Below are positions 46,209 through 55,318 of a stretch of 64,000 nt of DNA, in pieces. The position numbers and the translations under genes are program-made. The DNA is taken from contig JACRCQ010000051.1 in NCBI GenBank assembly GCA_016218915.1, positions 124,001 through 188,000 of the forward strand, written 5' to 3'. Each line of letters opens with the position of its first letter. Within the stretch, counting starts at the first letter, position 1. The stretch comes from Deltaproteobacteria bacterium. Its GTDB lineage: Bacteria; Myxococcota_A; Polyangia; Polyangiales; Polyangiaceae. The notes below the pieces were generated by a model. That model did no database searches. It was not told the origin of the DNA and saw only the letters and a program-made list of their open reading frames with translations.

Positions 46209-47858
46209 ATGGACCGGGAGGACGTATTGGCAGATCAACGAAAACGCACGAAGCTGCTGCGCGCCCTCGGCCTGCCTGCTGCCGCGCTCACCATCCTCTC
46301 GTGCTCGTTCATCGTCGACAAGAACGCCACGCAGTGCTCTGGCAACTCGGATTGTGACCGTTTTCCCGGAACCCTGTGCGTCAACCAGGCGTGCGTGGTC
46401 CCGCCCTGCTCCACCAACCAGGAATGCGTGGCCCAGTACGGCCAGTACTACATCTGCAGGAAGCCTGACTACCGGTGCGCCAAGCTCCTGTCCGACGACT
46501 GCACCACGGTGGAAGGCAACTACCTCGACGACGCCGCGATCGTGATCGGCTCGGTGCTGCCCACCACAGGCCCGGATTCGAGCATGGGCATCGCCATGGA
46601 GAACAGCGTCAAGCTGGCGATTGGCGACTTCTCCTCGGCTGCGAACGGCCTTCCTCCGCGCCCAGGCAGCACCGCCCGTCGCCCGATCGTGCTGGTGGGG
46701 TGCAGCGACAACAGCAGCGCCGACACCGGCGTGCGAGCTGCCACGCACCTCGTCAACGACGTGGGCGTCCCCGCCATCATCGGCGCTGCTTTCAGCGGCA
46801 TTTCCATCAAGGTCGCCACCAACGTCACCATCCCTGCCGGCGTGCTCCTGATCTCCCCGTCCGCAACCAGCGTCGCGATCACCGACCTGCAGGACAACGG
46901 GCTGGTGTGGCGCACAGCGCCGTCCGACGCGTTCCAGGCGAGCGCGCTCGCCCTGCTGGTGCCCATGATCGAGCAGCAGATCCGGGTCGACCTGATGTTG
47001 AAATCGACCGATGCGATCAAGCTGGCGATCGTGCACAAGGGCGACGCTTACGGCAAAGGGCTGGGAAGCGCGCTGGAGAAGCTCCTGCAGTTCAACGGCA
47101 AGCCCGCAGTCGACAACGCAGGAAACTATCTGCGCTTCGACTACGGGGATCCCGGGGACGGGGATTGTCTGAATTGCCCCGCTGCTGTCACCAAGGTGCT
47201 CGACTTCAAGCCGCACATCCTGCTCGACTTCGGAACCAACGAAGCCGTCACCCAGGTGTTCAAGTTCGTCGAATCGACCTGGGACGCGCAGACGCCGTAC
47301 AGGCCGCGCTACCTGTTCTCCGACGGCGGAGAGATCCAGGAGCTGTCGGCTTTGATCGACGCGAACAACGAGCTTCGCTCTCGCATTCGAGGTACGGTCC
47401 CAGGCACCAACAACCTGCTCTACAAGAGCTTCCGAAACCAGTACCTGTCCGCATTCCCGTCAGCGCCAGGTCCTGACGTGTTCGGCACCGCTGGCTCCTA
47501 CGACAGCCTGTACCTGATTGGCTACTCGGTGGTCAGCCTCGGGGCCACCCTTCCCACCGGCCCGAACCTTGCCGCAGGGCTCAGGAAGATGGTCCCGCCC
47601 GGAACGCAAATCGACGTCGGTGCCGACAAGATCAACAACGCCTTTGCCGTTCTCACGGCAGGTCAGAACATCGACTACAACGGCGCTTCAGGCCCGCTGA
47701 ACTTCGACATCAACACAGGAGAGGCACCTTCGGACATCCAGATCTGGTGCGTGCCCAAGGATGCCAACGGAAAGGCCACGGCCGCGCAGAACTCGGGGCT
47801 GTTCTTCAATGCCGCCACCGGATCGCTCGAAGGCGCGATCGGCACGCAGTGCAACTGA
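46209..47858 (+). CDS. Branched-chain-amino-acid-type binding protein with Cys-rich head
   Basis: 549 residues. A lipoprotein signal (LPAAALTILSC) is followed by a disulfide head (CSGNSDCDRFPGTLC, CSTNQECVAQYGQYYIC; about 40-95) and then a LivJ-type two-lobed binding domain (VIGSVLPTTGPDSSMG, AIIGAAFSGISIKVAT, LISPSATS, LAIVHKGDAYGKG). Such domains bind amino acids, amides or other small ligands. No Liv permease or ATPase is present, so sensing is as likely as transport. The ATG at 46209 lacks a ribosome-binding site; a TTG at 46227 has GGGAGG five bases upstream and gives an ideal 26-residue signal peptide, so it may be the true start. It follows the protease fusion by 48 bases. Confidence 0.8.
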   Translation: MDREDVLADQRKRTKLLRALGLPAAALTILSCSFIVDKNATQCSGNSDCDRFPGTLCVNQACVVPPCSTNQECVAQYGQYYICRKPDYRCAKLLSDDCTTVEGNYLDDAAIVIGSVLPTTGPDSSMGIAMENSVKLAIGDFSSAANGLPPRPGSTARRPIVLVGCSDNSSADTGVRAATHLVNDVGVPAIIGAAFSGISIKVATNVTIPAGVLLISPSATSVAITDLQDNGLVWRTAPSDAFQASALALLVPMIEQQIRVDLMLKSTDAIKLAIVHKGDAYGKGLGSALEKLLQFNGKPAVDNAGNYLRFDYGDPGDGDCLNCPAAVTKVLDFKPHILLDFGTNEAVTQVFKFVESTWDAQTPYRPRYLFSDGGEIQELSALIDANNELRSRIRGTVPGTNNLLYKSFRNQYLSAFPSAPGPDVFGTAGSYDSLYLIGYSVVSLGATLPTGPNLAAGLRKMVPPGTQIDVGADKINNAFAVLTAGQNIDYNGASGPLNFDINTGEAPSDIQIWCVPKDANGKATAAQNSGLFFNAATGSLEGAIGTQCN

Positions 47859-47860
47859 AG

Positions 47861-48889
47861 CTAGAATCTACCCAGGACCTGCACGGTGCCAGGCGCGAAT
47901 CCCAGCTGCACGGTTCCTGAGGCAGGCGCGCTCTCCCCCTTCTTGAGCGTCAGGTAGAGCGACACCCCCCCAGCCACCAGCGTCGCCGCCCCGAGGATGT
48001 CCGTGGTCAACGCCAGCGTCGAGGTCTTGCTCCTCGCATCCTCCAGGGTGTCCGAGCCCACGTTGGGCGTGTCCCGCTTGCTGGCGAGATCCTTGGAAGC
48101 GCTCAACGCCAGGACGCCGGTGATGGTGGTGCCCACGGCGAACAAGCCGGTCACTCCCCAGGCGATCCAAGGGAATTTCCCGGTAGAAGCAGGCTTCTCC
48201 GGCTCGGGGTGGATGGGGTTCACAGACGATGCCCCGCCCGGCTTCGCCTCGTTGCCTTCTCGACCTGCCTGGGAATCGTCGCCTGCCTGAAGCTCGATCG
48301 CCAGCCGGCTCGTGTCGCCTCCGGCAAGGTCCAGCATCCGCGTGACCGGGGTCTTGCCTTTGAGCGATGCGGTCACCTTGCGTCGTCCCGCGCTCACCAT
48401 CACCGGCTTGGAAAACGGAGTCGTGCCCACTTCCACGTCGTCGATCGAGATCGTCGCGCCTGGCACGTTGGTGCTGATGTCGACCTTGGCCACGCGCGTC
48501 TTGAGCCTCTCGATCTCCTTTTCCACCTCTGCCTTGCGCGCGGCCGTCACCTCCCGGCCGCCGTCTGCCAGGTACTTCTCGAACGTCTGCAACGACGAGG
48601 CGTAGTCCTGGAGCTGGTAGTAAACCTGCGCGATCGTGTAGAGCAGCTTGTAGTTCGGTGCGAGCTGGTAGGCGCGCCGGAACTCGATCAGCGCCCCGCG
48701 GAAGTCGTTCTCCTCGTACAGCTCCTTGCCCTGCTCGAACCTGCGCTGCGCTTCCTCCTTGGCTTCCTTGGTGGGATTGGTGGTCGTCGACGTGGGAGGG
48801 CCCACCTGCGCGGTCGCCGGGGCTGGCGCCATCGCACAGCACAGCGCTACGCTGGCCACCACGAGCCGGATCGGGAAGCTCACTGCCAT
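47861..48889 (-). CDS. TPR-PEGA membrane protein partnered with kinase
   Basis: 342 residues. A signal peptide (ALCCAMAPAPATAQ), a TPR region (FEQGKELYEENDFRGALIEFRRAYQLAP onward in two or three units, about 45-120), a PEGA-like domain (ISTNVPGATISIDDVEVG; about 138-205), then two hydrophobic helices (about 235-260 and 290-315). This architecture is common just downstream of myxobacterial Ser/Thr kinases. The start ATG lies 10 bases inside the kinase gene, so both are co-expressed. It may be a periplasmic partner of the kinase's own PEGA-like domain. Convergent with the binding-protein gene two bases away. Confidence 0.8.
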   Translation of the reverse strand: MAVSFPIRLVVASVALCCAMAPAPATAQVGPPTSTTTNPTKEAKEEAQRRFEQGKELYEENDFRGALIEFRRAYQLAPNYKLLYTIAQVYYQLQDYASSLQTFEKYLADGGREVTAARKAEVEKEIERLKTRVAKVDISTNVPGATISIDDVEVGTTPFSKPVMVSAGRRKVTASLKGKTPVTRMLDLAGGDTSRLAIELQAGDDSQAGREGNEAKPGGASSVNPIHPEPEKPASTGKFPWIAWGVTGLFAVGTTITGVLALSASKDLASKRDTPNVGSDTLEDARSKTSTLALTTDILGAATLVAGGVSLYLTLKKGESAPASGTVQLGFAPGTVQVLGRF

Positions 48890-50625
48890 GGGTTCTCCGT
48901 GTCGATCGGACGCCGCGGCTTCTTCTTTGCCGGCGGCTTGTCGAGATCCAGCGGGTCGGGTGAGGGAGGCTGCACCGGGTCATGGGTCGACGCCGGTGGA
49001 TGGAGCGCCAGGGTCGAGCCGCCCTTTCCCTTTTGCAGCGTCAGCTCCACCGACGTGTCGCGCTCGAACGTGAGCTGGTAGGTCGCGGTCCCGTACCCGG
49101 CAAGCTCGGCGCGCACCACGTGCGGGCGGCCATCCTTGGGGTAGCGCGACGTGTGAGGATTGCCTGGAAGCTGCTTGTCATCGAGGAACAAGCGCGCCTT
49201 GGCAGGAGCCGCGCTGATGCGCACCTCGACCTCGGTTTTTTCAGGCTCCTGCGCGGCGTCCGGAGCAGGAGGCGCTGGCACCTGCGGCGCAGAGCTGGGC
49301 CCGGGCGCGTTTGCAGCCACCTCGGGCGATCCCTTCCCGTTGAAGACCTTCACGCCGACCAGCAGGAGCACCACGGCTAGCCCAGCCCCGACGATCGCCG
49401 GGATCAGGGGACCGCGCGAGGATCTCGTCGGCACCGAAGAGTCGTGCACATTGACCGCCCCCACCATGGGCGCGCTGGTCATGCTCGGCGGAGTGCTCGA
49501 CCGGATCCCGAGCTCGATGCCCGGGGACCGGTCGATGATGTCCGGAGCTGGATCCATGCTGTTGGTGGGCACGGAGCTCGATGCGAATCCGCCTACGTTG
49601 AGCCTTGGGATCGCGGCAGCCGCAGTCCCTGAGGCCACGGGAAGCGACGCCGAATGATGCAGCCGATCGTCGATGATCGAGGCGATCTTGCGTCGATCCT
49701 CGCCGAACAATCCCACCACGAACTCGCCGATCTCACGGGCGCTGTAGTGGGCCGATGCGTCCGACAGGTACGCTTCGAGGGCGGTCTGCAGGTCCAGGGC
49801 GGTGGAGAAGCGATCTTCGCGCGACAACGACAGCGCGCGGTTGGCGATCCGCCGAATCCGCTCCGGGGACTTGGGCGCCACCTGATCGATCAGCGGCAGA
49901 TCCCCGGTGATCAGCTGCTGGATGATCGTGACCCCTTCCATCGATTGCCACATGCGTCGCCCAGCCACTGCCTCCCAGATCATGACCCCGGCCGAGAAGA
50001 TGTCTGCGCGACGATCCACGGGTTCGCTGCGCGCCTGCTCAGGCGACATGTAGGCCAGCTTGCCTTTGAGCACGCCGGCACGGGTCTCCGCAGTGGAGTC
50101 CAGCGCCTTGGCAATGCCGAAGTCGACGATCTTCACCTCGCCGGTGTAGGTCACGAAGATGTTGTGCGGGGTCAGGTCGCGATGGACGACGTTCAGCGGA
50201 GTCCCGTCGTAGTCAGTGATTTCGTGGGCATATTGCAGGCCGGCCAGCACGTGGACCAGGATCGCGATGTACAGGTTGAGCGGCATGCCACCGGACTTTT
50301 CGGCACGACGCACGATCCGGTTGAGCGGCTGCCCCTCGAGGTACTCCATCGCGATGTAGTAGCGGGAGCCTTCGCGTCCGACCTCGTAGGTGTGCACCAC
50401 GTTCGGGTGGCTGAGCCGTGCCGCGAGCCGCGCCTCGTCCAGGAACATGGTGAGGAACTCCGAATCCTCCACCAGACTCGGACGCAGCTGCTTGAGAACC
50501 AGCAGCTTGTTGAACCCGCCGAGACCCTGCGCCACCGCCAGATACACGTCGGCCATACCGCCATGGCCGAGTTCCGCAATCAGGCGGTACTTGCCCAACG
50601 TGTTCGTTGCGATGTCCCAAGCCAC
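48880..50625 (-). CDS. Ser/Thr protein kinase with extracytoplasmic PEGA-like domain
   Basis: 581 residues. Kinase domain about 10-280: LGHGGMADVY, LVLKQLRP with the Lys, VVHRDLTPHNIF (the catalytic Asp present, Thr for the usual Lys), IVDFGIAK, YMSPEQARS. A long Ser/Pro linker carries likely phosphosites. One membrane helix (LIPAIVGAGLAVVLLLVG, about 405-425), then a PEGA-like domain (VRISAAPAKARLFLDDKQLPG) and a basic tail. The start is GTG 50623-50625, with no strong ribosome-binding site. A GCTATCAT box on this strand near 50755 may be its -10. Co-transcribed with the TPR-PEGA gene. Confidence 0.9.
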   Translation of the reverse strand: MAWDIATNTLGKYRLIAELGHGGMADVYLAVAQGLGGFNKLLVLKQLRPSLVEDSEFLTMFLDEARLAARLSHPNVVHTYEVGREGSRYYIAMEYLEGQPLNRIVRRAEKSGGMPLNLYIAILVHVLAGLQYAHEITDYDGTPLNVVHRDLTPHNIFVTYTGEVKIVDFGIAKALDSTAETRAGVLKGKLAYMSPEQARSEPVDRRADIFSAGVMIWEAVAGRRMWQSMEGVTIIQQLITGDLPLIDQVAPKSPERIRRIANRALSLSREDRFSTALDLQTALEAYLSDASAHYSAREIGEFVVGLFGEDRRKIASIIDDRLHHSASLPVASGTAAAAIPRLNVGGFASSSVPTNSMDPAPDIIDRSPGIELGIRSSTPPSMTSAPMVGAVNVHDSSVPTRSSRGPLIPAIVGAGLAVVLLLVGVKVFNGKGSPEVAANAPGPSSAPQVPAPPAPDAAQEPEKTEVEVRISAAPAKARLFLDDKQLPGNPHTSRYPKDGRPHVVRAELAGYGTATYQLTFERDTSVELTLQKGKGGSTLALHPPASTHDPVQPPSPDPLDLDKPPAKKKPRRPIDTENPWQ

Positions 50626-50797
50626 CTTGGTACCCCGGCCGGTCGGTCCCCCGATTCAGGCCGTCTCCCTTCCGTTCCGCTGACATACCGCTGTCGGCAA
50701 ACACCTTCCGGGCACGCAAACCTCGCGCTGCCCAAGCAAGAAACCTGCCGGCTCATGATAGCTGAGCAAGTCCGCGGCGGCATAGTAAAACCCATCC

Positions 50798-52135
50798 CTA
50801 CTTGGGAGGCATGTTCTGCGTCAGACACCCGATCTGGATCCCCAGATCCACCGTCTGCCCAGCCTTGTGGAACTCCGCACATGTCGCCGGGCAAAGCTTG
50901 ATGCTCTTCGGATCCGTGGCCGAATCGTAGTACCAGCCGCCCAGGGTCGCGTCGCACTTGGACGCATCCTGCACGTGATACACGGTCTGCGTGCTGCCGC
51001 TGTTGATCTTGTAGTTGACGTTCACCTTGCCCAGATCCGGCTTTCCACCGTCCCCGACCGGGATCTTGTACTCGCACGACAACGCGTCGCCCTTGATCTT
51101 GACCAGCGCGTCCGCGAACTTCGCAGCCAGATCCTGCTGCGGCTCCAGCACGACCGCTTCCTTGGTGCCGCCTGCGGCTGCGATCGCGTGCAGGCTCGCC
51201 GTTGCCTCTGCATCCCCGAACTTCACCACCCCCACCACGAACGTCTCGATGGATGGCGTCCCGGCCAGACCGTTGGCCGCCACCTGCTTGACCTGATCGA
51301 CCAGCTGCGGCGTCGTCAACGTGGCCGGACATTCGGTCGGCTGCCCGTCGGTTGCCAGCACCACGATCACCTTGCGGTCCTTGTGCGCGGGCGCATACGA
51401 CTGCGCGTACTGGATGGCCCCGGTCAAGGCTGGGCCCGTGGGCGTGTACAGCATCGGCGTATGCCCCGCCATCGCCGCCAGCACAGCGTCCTTGGTCGAT
51501 GCGATCGGGCCGATCGCCACCTCGGGCTTCGCATAGTCCGCTGCGTTGCAGCTGTCGTTGGCGCAGATCATCACGCCAGCGTCCACGCATTCGGCTGAGC
51601 CGCACTCGGCCGACGTCGCGCACGGCTTGACGCAGATCCACTGATCGCCCGTATGCAGGCACTGGTTGCCACCCGAGCACTGCACCCCTTGCTGGCATTT
51701 CGTCAGGGAGCTGATCGGGACGACCGGCAGCGGGAAGAACTGGATTCCAGCCCCGATGTCCTCCTTTGAGGTCGCGATGTTCTGGAAGAACGACGACAGA
51801 CCATCGGTGACCGCCTTCCACTTCGAGATCGTGCTCGCAGCGTCGATCTTGCCGCTGATCATGGATCCCGACTGATCCATCATCACGTACATGTCCAGCG
51901 GGTAGGTCTCCCCCTTGTGCGACTCGGCTCCGCACACAGGGCCGTCGTAGGGCGCGTCCGAGCTCGTGTTCACATCCATGGCGGAGCCGTCCAGAAGCAT
52001 CGTGCCCCCGGATCCCCCTTTCCCGCCCGATGCAGCGCCCCCTGCGTCATCGCTGCTCGAGCTTCCGCAGGCGACCAACGACACGAACAAGCCCAGGGCT
52101 GAGAGCACGGTCACGGTCTGACGAGGCGATAGCAT
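50798..52135 (-). CDS. Lipoprotein with von Willebrand factor A domain
   Basis: 445 residues. Lipobox LGLFVSLVAC, a short Gly/Ser linker containing GGTMLLDGSA, then a VWA domain starting YVMMDQSGSM (MIDAS DxSxS), with the further MIDAS Thr/Asp in TPTGPAL and VVLATDGQPTEC. A Cys-rich insert (CSGGNQCLHTGDQWIC, CATSAECGSAEC) interrupts the VWA fold. The MIDAS should bind Mg2+ and mediate adhesion or protein contact. The C-terminal 100 residues form a separate Cys-containing beta-rich part. Start ATG 52133-52135. Divergent from the FG-GAP lipoprotein across 233 bases. Confidence 0.85.
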   Translation of the reverse strand: MLSPRQTVTVLSALGLFVSLVACGSSSSDDAGGAASGGKGGSGGTMLLDGSAMDVNTSSDAPYDGPVCGAESHKGETYPLDMYVMMDQSGSMISGKIDAASTISKWKAVTDGLSSFFQNIATSKEDIGAGIQFFPLPVVPISSLTKCQQGVQCSGGNQCLHTGDQWICVKPCATSAECGSAECVDAGVMICANDSCNAADYAKPEVAIGPIASTKDAVLAAMAGHTPMLYTPTGPALTGAIQYAQSYAPAHKDRKVIVVLATDGQPTECPATLTTPQLVDQVKQVAANGLAGTPSIETFVVGVVKFGDAEATASLHAIAAAGGTKEAVVLEPQQDLAAKFADALVKIKGDALSCEYKIPVGDGGKPDLGKVNVNYKINSGSTQTVYHVQDASKCDATLGGWYYDSATDPKSIKLCPATCAEFHKAGQTVDLGIQIGCLTQNMPPK

Positions 52136-52368
52136 GGTTGACACACCTTTCCTGCCGCGCACCTTGCACGATCGATGCCATCGGAGGCGATCGGGGTCAA
52201 TGGAATGCCCGGTGAGATCCCCATGGCGGCAGCGGCTCGCCTCCATCCCGTGCACTGCAAATAAGCGGTTTTGCCAGCGGGATTAATGGAACACCCACTC
52301 GCAGTGGGGAACCTCTCTGGTATCCTCGTAGGCGTTTGTCGGGTCTGCGCAGGGGACTGGAGGGAATC

Positions 52369-54306
52369 ATGGGAAGGACGAGCGGCGACCACAGCACCTG
52401 GAGGGCACACGGCTTCGCCATCGCAATGGTCCTGGGGGCAGCGCTCGCCGCCCAGGCCGGCTGCAGCGACTCCGATGGGGGCGGCACCCCTGCTGCAGGA
52501 GGCGCTGGAGGCGACGCAGCCGTCGACTCCAACGGCGGAGCCAGCGGCTCCAAGGCAGGCCATGGCGGAGTAGCCGGCTACGCCGGAGGAGATGGCATCG
52601 CAGGAAGCGGGCTGACCGCCGGCAGCAGCGGCGCTGGCGGCTCGACGCCTACGGGCGGCGCAGGGGGCGCTGGCGGCACCGGCGGCTCTCCCCCTGCCCC
52701 GACCTGCACCACCGGCACCACTGCCGGCGCTGTCCAGGCCCCGGTGTTCGTCAAGAACCTCTCCGGCGAGACCAGCTGGTTTGCTCCACCCCTGATCGCG
52801 GACCTCGACGGCGACTCCAAGAACGAGCTGATCGCCGCCTACTACTCGGTCTTCGTCTATGACAGCAGCCTCAACAAGCTCGACGAGATCGGCCCGGGCA
52901 ATGGCCGCGTCTATGCGCCTCACGTGGTCGCGGACATCGACGGCGACAAGCTCCTCGATGTCGTGTTCGGAAATGACAACCAGGTCTTCGCCTACGACTG
53001 GAAGGGTGGGAAGCTCACAGCCAAGCCTGGATGGCCTGCGGACACCACCACTGCGAACAACCCGCCCGAGGTGAGGGGCCTGGCCGCAGCCGATCTCGAC
53101 GGCGATGGGAAGATCGAGATCGTCGCGACGACCACGCAGACAGCGGAAACCTCCCAAGGGGGCGCGCAGGTCTTCGTATTCAGCGCCAATGGCTCATCGT
53201 ACCAACCTGCCGGGATCACGTGGACAGCCTGGCCCAGGTACAACAACCTCACCGGCACCGGCAACGATGCTGACCGCAACGGCGCAGGGCACGACGGGTA
53301 TGGCTGCTACGGCCTGAACGTGGGGATTGGCAACATCGACGACGATCCCCAGCTCGAGATCCTGGTCACGTACGACAACCACCAGATCCAGGCGTTCGAT
53401 CACGACGGCGTGGCGATCAACAGCGCACCCTGGTTCACGAACCCCGCCGCCCAGTATCTGAATCAGCGGATGACCTGGGGGCAGTTCATTCGTTGGGCAG
53501 ATCCCAAGGTCGAGCAGGACCACTACCACGATCATACCGGACAATGGCCCAACCCGAGCTGGACCGAGTGGCTGCAATGGACTGCATCGCCCCCGAGCGT
53601 GGTCGACCTCGACGGCGATGGGAAGAACGAGGTCGTGGGCGTTCCGAACGTGGAGCTGCACGACCCGTACGAAACGCAGGCCTACGCGGTGGTCGCCTTG
53701 CAGGGAGCCCACGGCGCAGGCGATCAATCCGCGATGCGCGCACCGGGTTGGGAGACCTTCCCACGCGGTGACAAGCCGATCTCGGTGTCAGGATGGTATC
53801 CCCCGTCCGGAGTGCCGGCGCCGGCCGTGGCCAACATCCTCGGAGACGCGAATCCCGAGATCGTGGTGTCGCTCAACGATGGATACATGTACGCATTCGG
53901 AGCAGGAAAGCAGCTCTGGCGTACGAGCTACACCCTGGGCAAGGCGATCATGTTCGCCTCAGAGCCCACGATCGCGGACCTCAATCAGGATGGATCGCCC
54001 GAGATCCTGTTCACCACGTTCGGCGATCCCAACGTGTCGGACTCCGGTCACTTGCTGGTGCTCGACGCGAACGGCGCTGTCTTGCACGACGTGGCGCTGC
54101 CGAACCCGGGGAACAACGGCAACGGCAATGGTGCGCCGGCAGCGCCCACGGTGGGCGATCTGGATGGCGACGGTCTGCTGGAGATCTTCGTGCAGACCTT
54201 CGACCACGGCATGGATGTGTTCCGCGTGCCTGGCTCGGCTTCCAACTGCGTGCTTTGGTCCACCTCGCGAGGCGGACCCATGCGCTCAGGACGCGCCGGG
54301 CTCTGA
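52369..54306 (+). CDS. Lipoprotein with FG-GAP/VCBS-type propeller
   Basis: 645 residues. The signal peptide ends in AAQAGC, then a 95-residue Gly/Ala/Ser linker. The rest is an integrin-alpha-like propeller with at least eight calcium-loop repeats (IADLDGDSKNEL, VADIDGDKLLDV, AADLDGDGKIEI, IGNIDDDPQLEI, VVDLDGDGKNEV, ANILGDANPEI, IADLNQDGSPEI, VGDLDGDGLLEI). These bind Ca2+ and usually form surface adhesins. ATG 52369 has GGAGGG upstream; TATCCT at 52321-52326 is a likely -10. It pairs with the divergent VWA lipoprotein; VWA and FG-GAP domains occur together in integrin-like adhesion proteins. Confidence 0.85.
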   Translation: MGRTSGDHSTWRAHGFAIAMVLGAALAAQAGCSDSDGGGTPAAGGAGGDAAVDSNGGASGSKAGHGGVAGYAGGDGIAGSGLTAGSSGAGGSTPTGGAGGAGGTGGSPPAPTCTTGTTAGAVQAPVFVKNLSGETSWFAPPLIADLDGDSKNELIAAYYSVFVYDSSLNKLDEIGPGNGRVYAPHVVADIDGDKLLDVVFGNDNQVFAYDWKGGKLTAKPGWPADTTTANNPPEVRGLAAADLDGDGKIEIVATTTQTAETSQGGAQVFVFSANGSSYQPAGITWTAWPRYNNLTGTGNDADRNGAGHDGYGCYGLNVGIGNIDDDPQLEILVTYDNHQIQAFDHDGVAINSAPWFTNPAAQYLNQRMTWGQFIRWADPKVEQDHYHDHTGQWPNPSWTEWLQWTASPPSVVDLDGDGKNEVVGVPNVELHDPYETQAYAVVALQGAHGAGDQSAMRAPGWETFPRGDKPISVSGWYPPSGVPAPAVANILGDANPEIVVSLNDGYMYAFGAGKQLWRTSYTLGKAIMFASEPTIADLNQDGSPEILFTTFGDPNVSDSGHLLVLDANGAVLHDVALPNPGNNGNGNGAPAAPTVGDLDGDGLLEIFVQTFDHGMDVFRVPGSASNCVLWSTSRGGPMRSGRAGL

Positions 54307-54371
54307 AACGGCGAAAGCCTCGGGTCGTGTGCTATCATGGTGGACTTGAATGGTTGCGGAGGAGGTAGTCG

Positions 54372-55268
54372 ATGACGCGCGTACGTTCGATGTGGCTTGC
54401 TTTGCCTTGGATTGCTGGGTGCATCGCAGTCGGCTGCGCCAGCGAAGGGAACAGCAGCGGCGCCAACCCGGGCAATGGAGGAAGCGGGGGCTCCAGTGAG
54501 GCGGGCGTCGGCGGCAATGCTGGGACCGGCGGCGCCTCGGGCACGGGCGGCATCGCGGGCAACGGCAATGGTGGAACCGCAGGCGTGTCGAATGGCGGAG
54601 GCGCTGGCACAGGAACAGGCGGAACCGCCGGGGGAAGCGCGGGCAGCACCACCGGCGGCGCAGCCGGTACCGCGACAGGCGGCTCCGCAGGCAGCGCCGT
54701 GGGCGGCTCGGCTGGAACCGGCACCGGAGGCTCGGCTGGAAGCTCCAACCAGTGCTCCATGGTCACAGGGATCGCCGCGTGCGATCAGTGCATCAACACG
54801 AGCTGCCTTGCGCTGTGCCAGACCTGCTCCGCCAATGCCGAATGCGTAGCCCTGGTCTACTGCGCGGTGCTCTGCGCGCCCGGCGACCAGGCCTGCCTGA
54901 CCGCTTGCGCGAACGCGCATCCGAACGGAGTCGCGGATGCCTTGCCGCTCGCGGGCACAGGCGGCTGCGTGCCGATCAACTGCGGCCCGCAATGCGGACA
55001 GTCCACGGGCTCGTGCGCCATCCAGTTCGCCAATCCCCCGTGCGACAACTGCGTGCAGGCCAACTGCCTGAACGAGTGCCAGGCCTGCGCCGGGGACCCG
55101 GAATGCGTTTCCCTCGTGCAGTGCGGGATGCTCTGCAATCCCGGGGATTCGGCCTGCCTGAACACTTGCGCGAGCGCGCACCCCAATGGCCTCACCAACG
55201 GCCTGCCGTTCGTGGGCCCGACCACCGGCTGCGTTGCCACGCATTGCGCCACACAGTGTCCGATGTAG
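54372..55268 (+). CDS. Lipoprotein with two tandem Cys-rich domains
   Basis: 298 residues. Signal peptide to CIAVGC, then about 95 residues of almost pure Gly/Ala/Ser/Thr, and two homologous 60-70-residue domains with the same cysteine pattern: CDQCINTSCLALCQTC...CVALVYCAVLC and CDNCVQANCLNECQAC...CVSLVQCGMLC, each ending LPL or LPF, GxxxGCV, CxxQC. I do not recognise a named family, although such domains recur in myxobacterial lipoproteins. The TATCAT box at 54333-54338 is 33 bases before the ATG. The next gene follows after 50 bases and is also Cys-rich. Confidence 0.75.
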   Translation: MTRVRSMWLALPWIAGCIAVGCASEGNSSGANPGNGGSGGSSEAGVGGNAGTGGASGTGGIAGNGNGGTAGVSNGGGAGTGTGGTAGGSAGSTTGGAAGTATGGSAGSAVGGSAGTGTGGSAGSSNQCSMVTGIAACDQCINTSCLALCQTCSANAECVALVYCAVLCAPGDQACLTACANAHPNGVADALPLAGTGGCVPINCGPQCGQSTGSCAIQFANPPCDNCVQANCLNECQACAGDPECVSLVQCGMLCNPGDSACLNTCASAHPNGLTNGLPFVGPTTGCVATHCATQCPM

Positions 55269-55318
55269 GCTTCCTTGCCTCGGCTTCCCCCAACCACCGG
55301 ATCCGCGGGGAGACTCCG

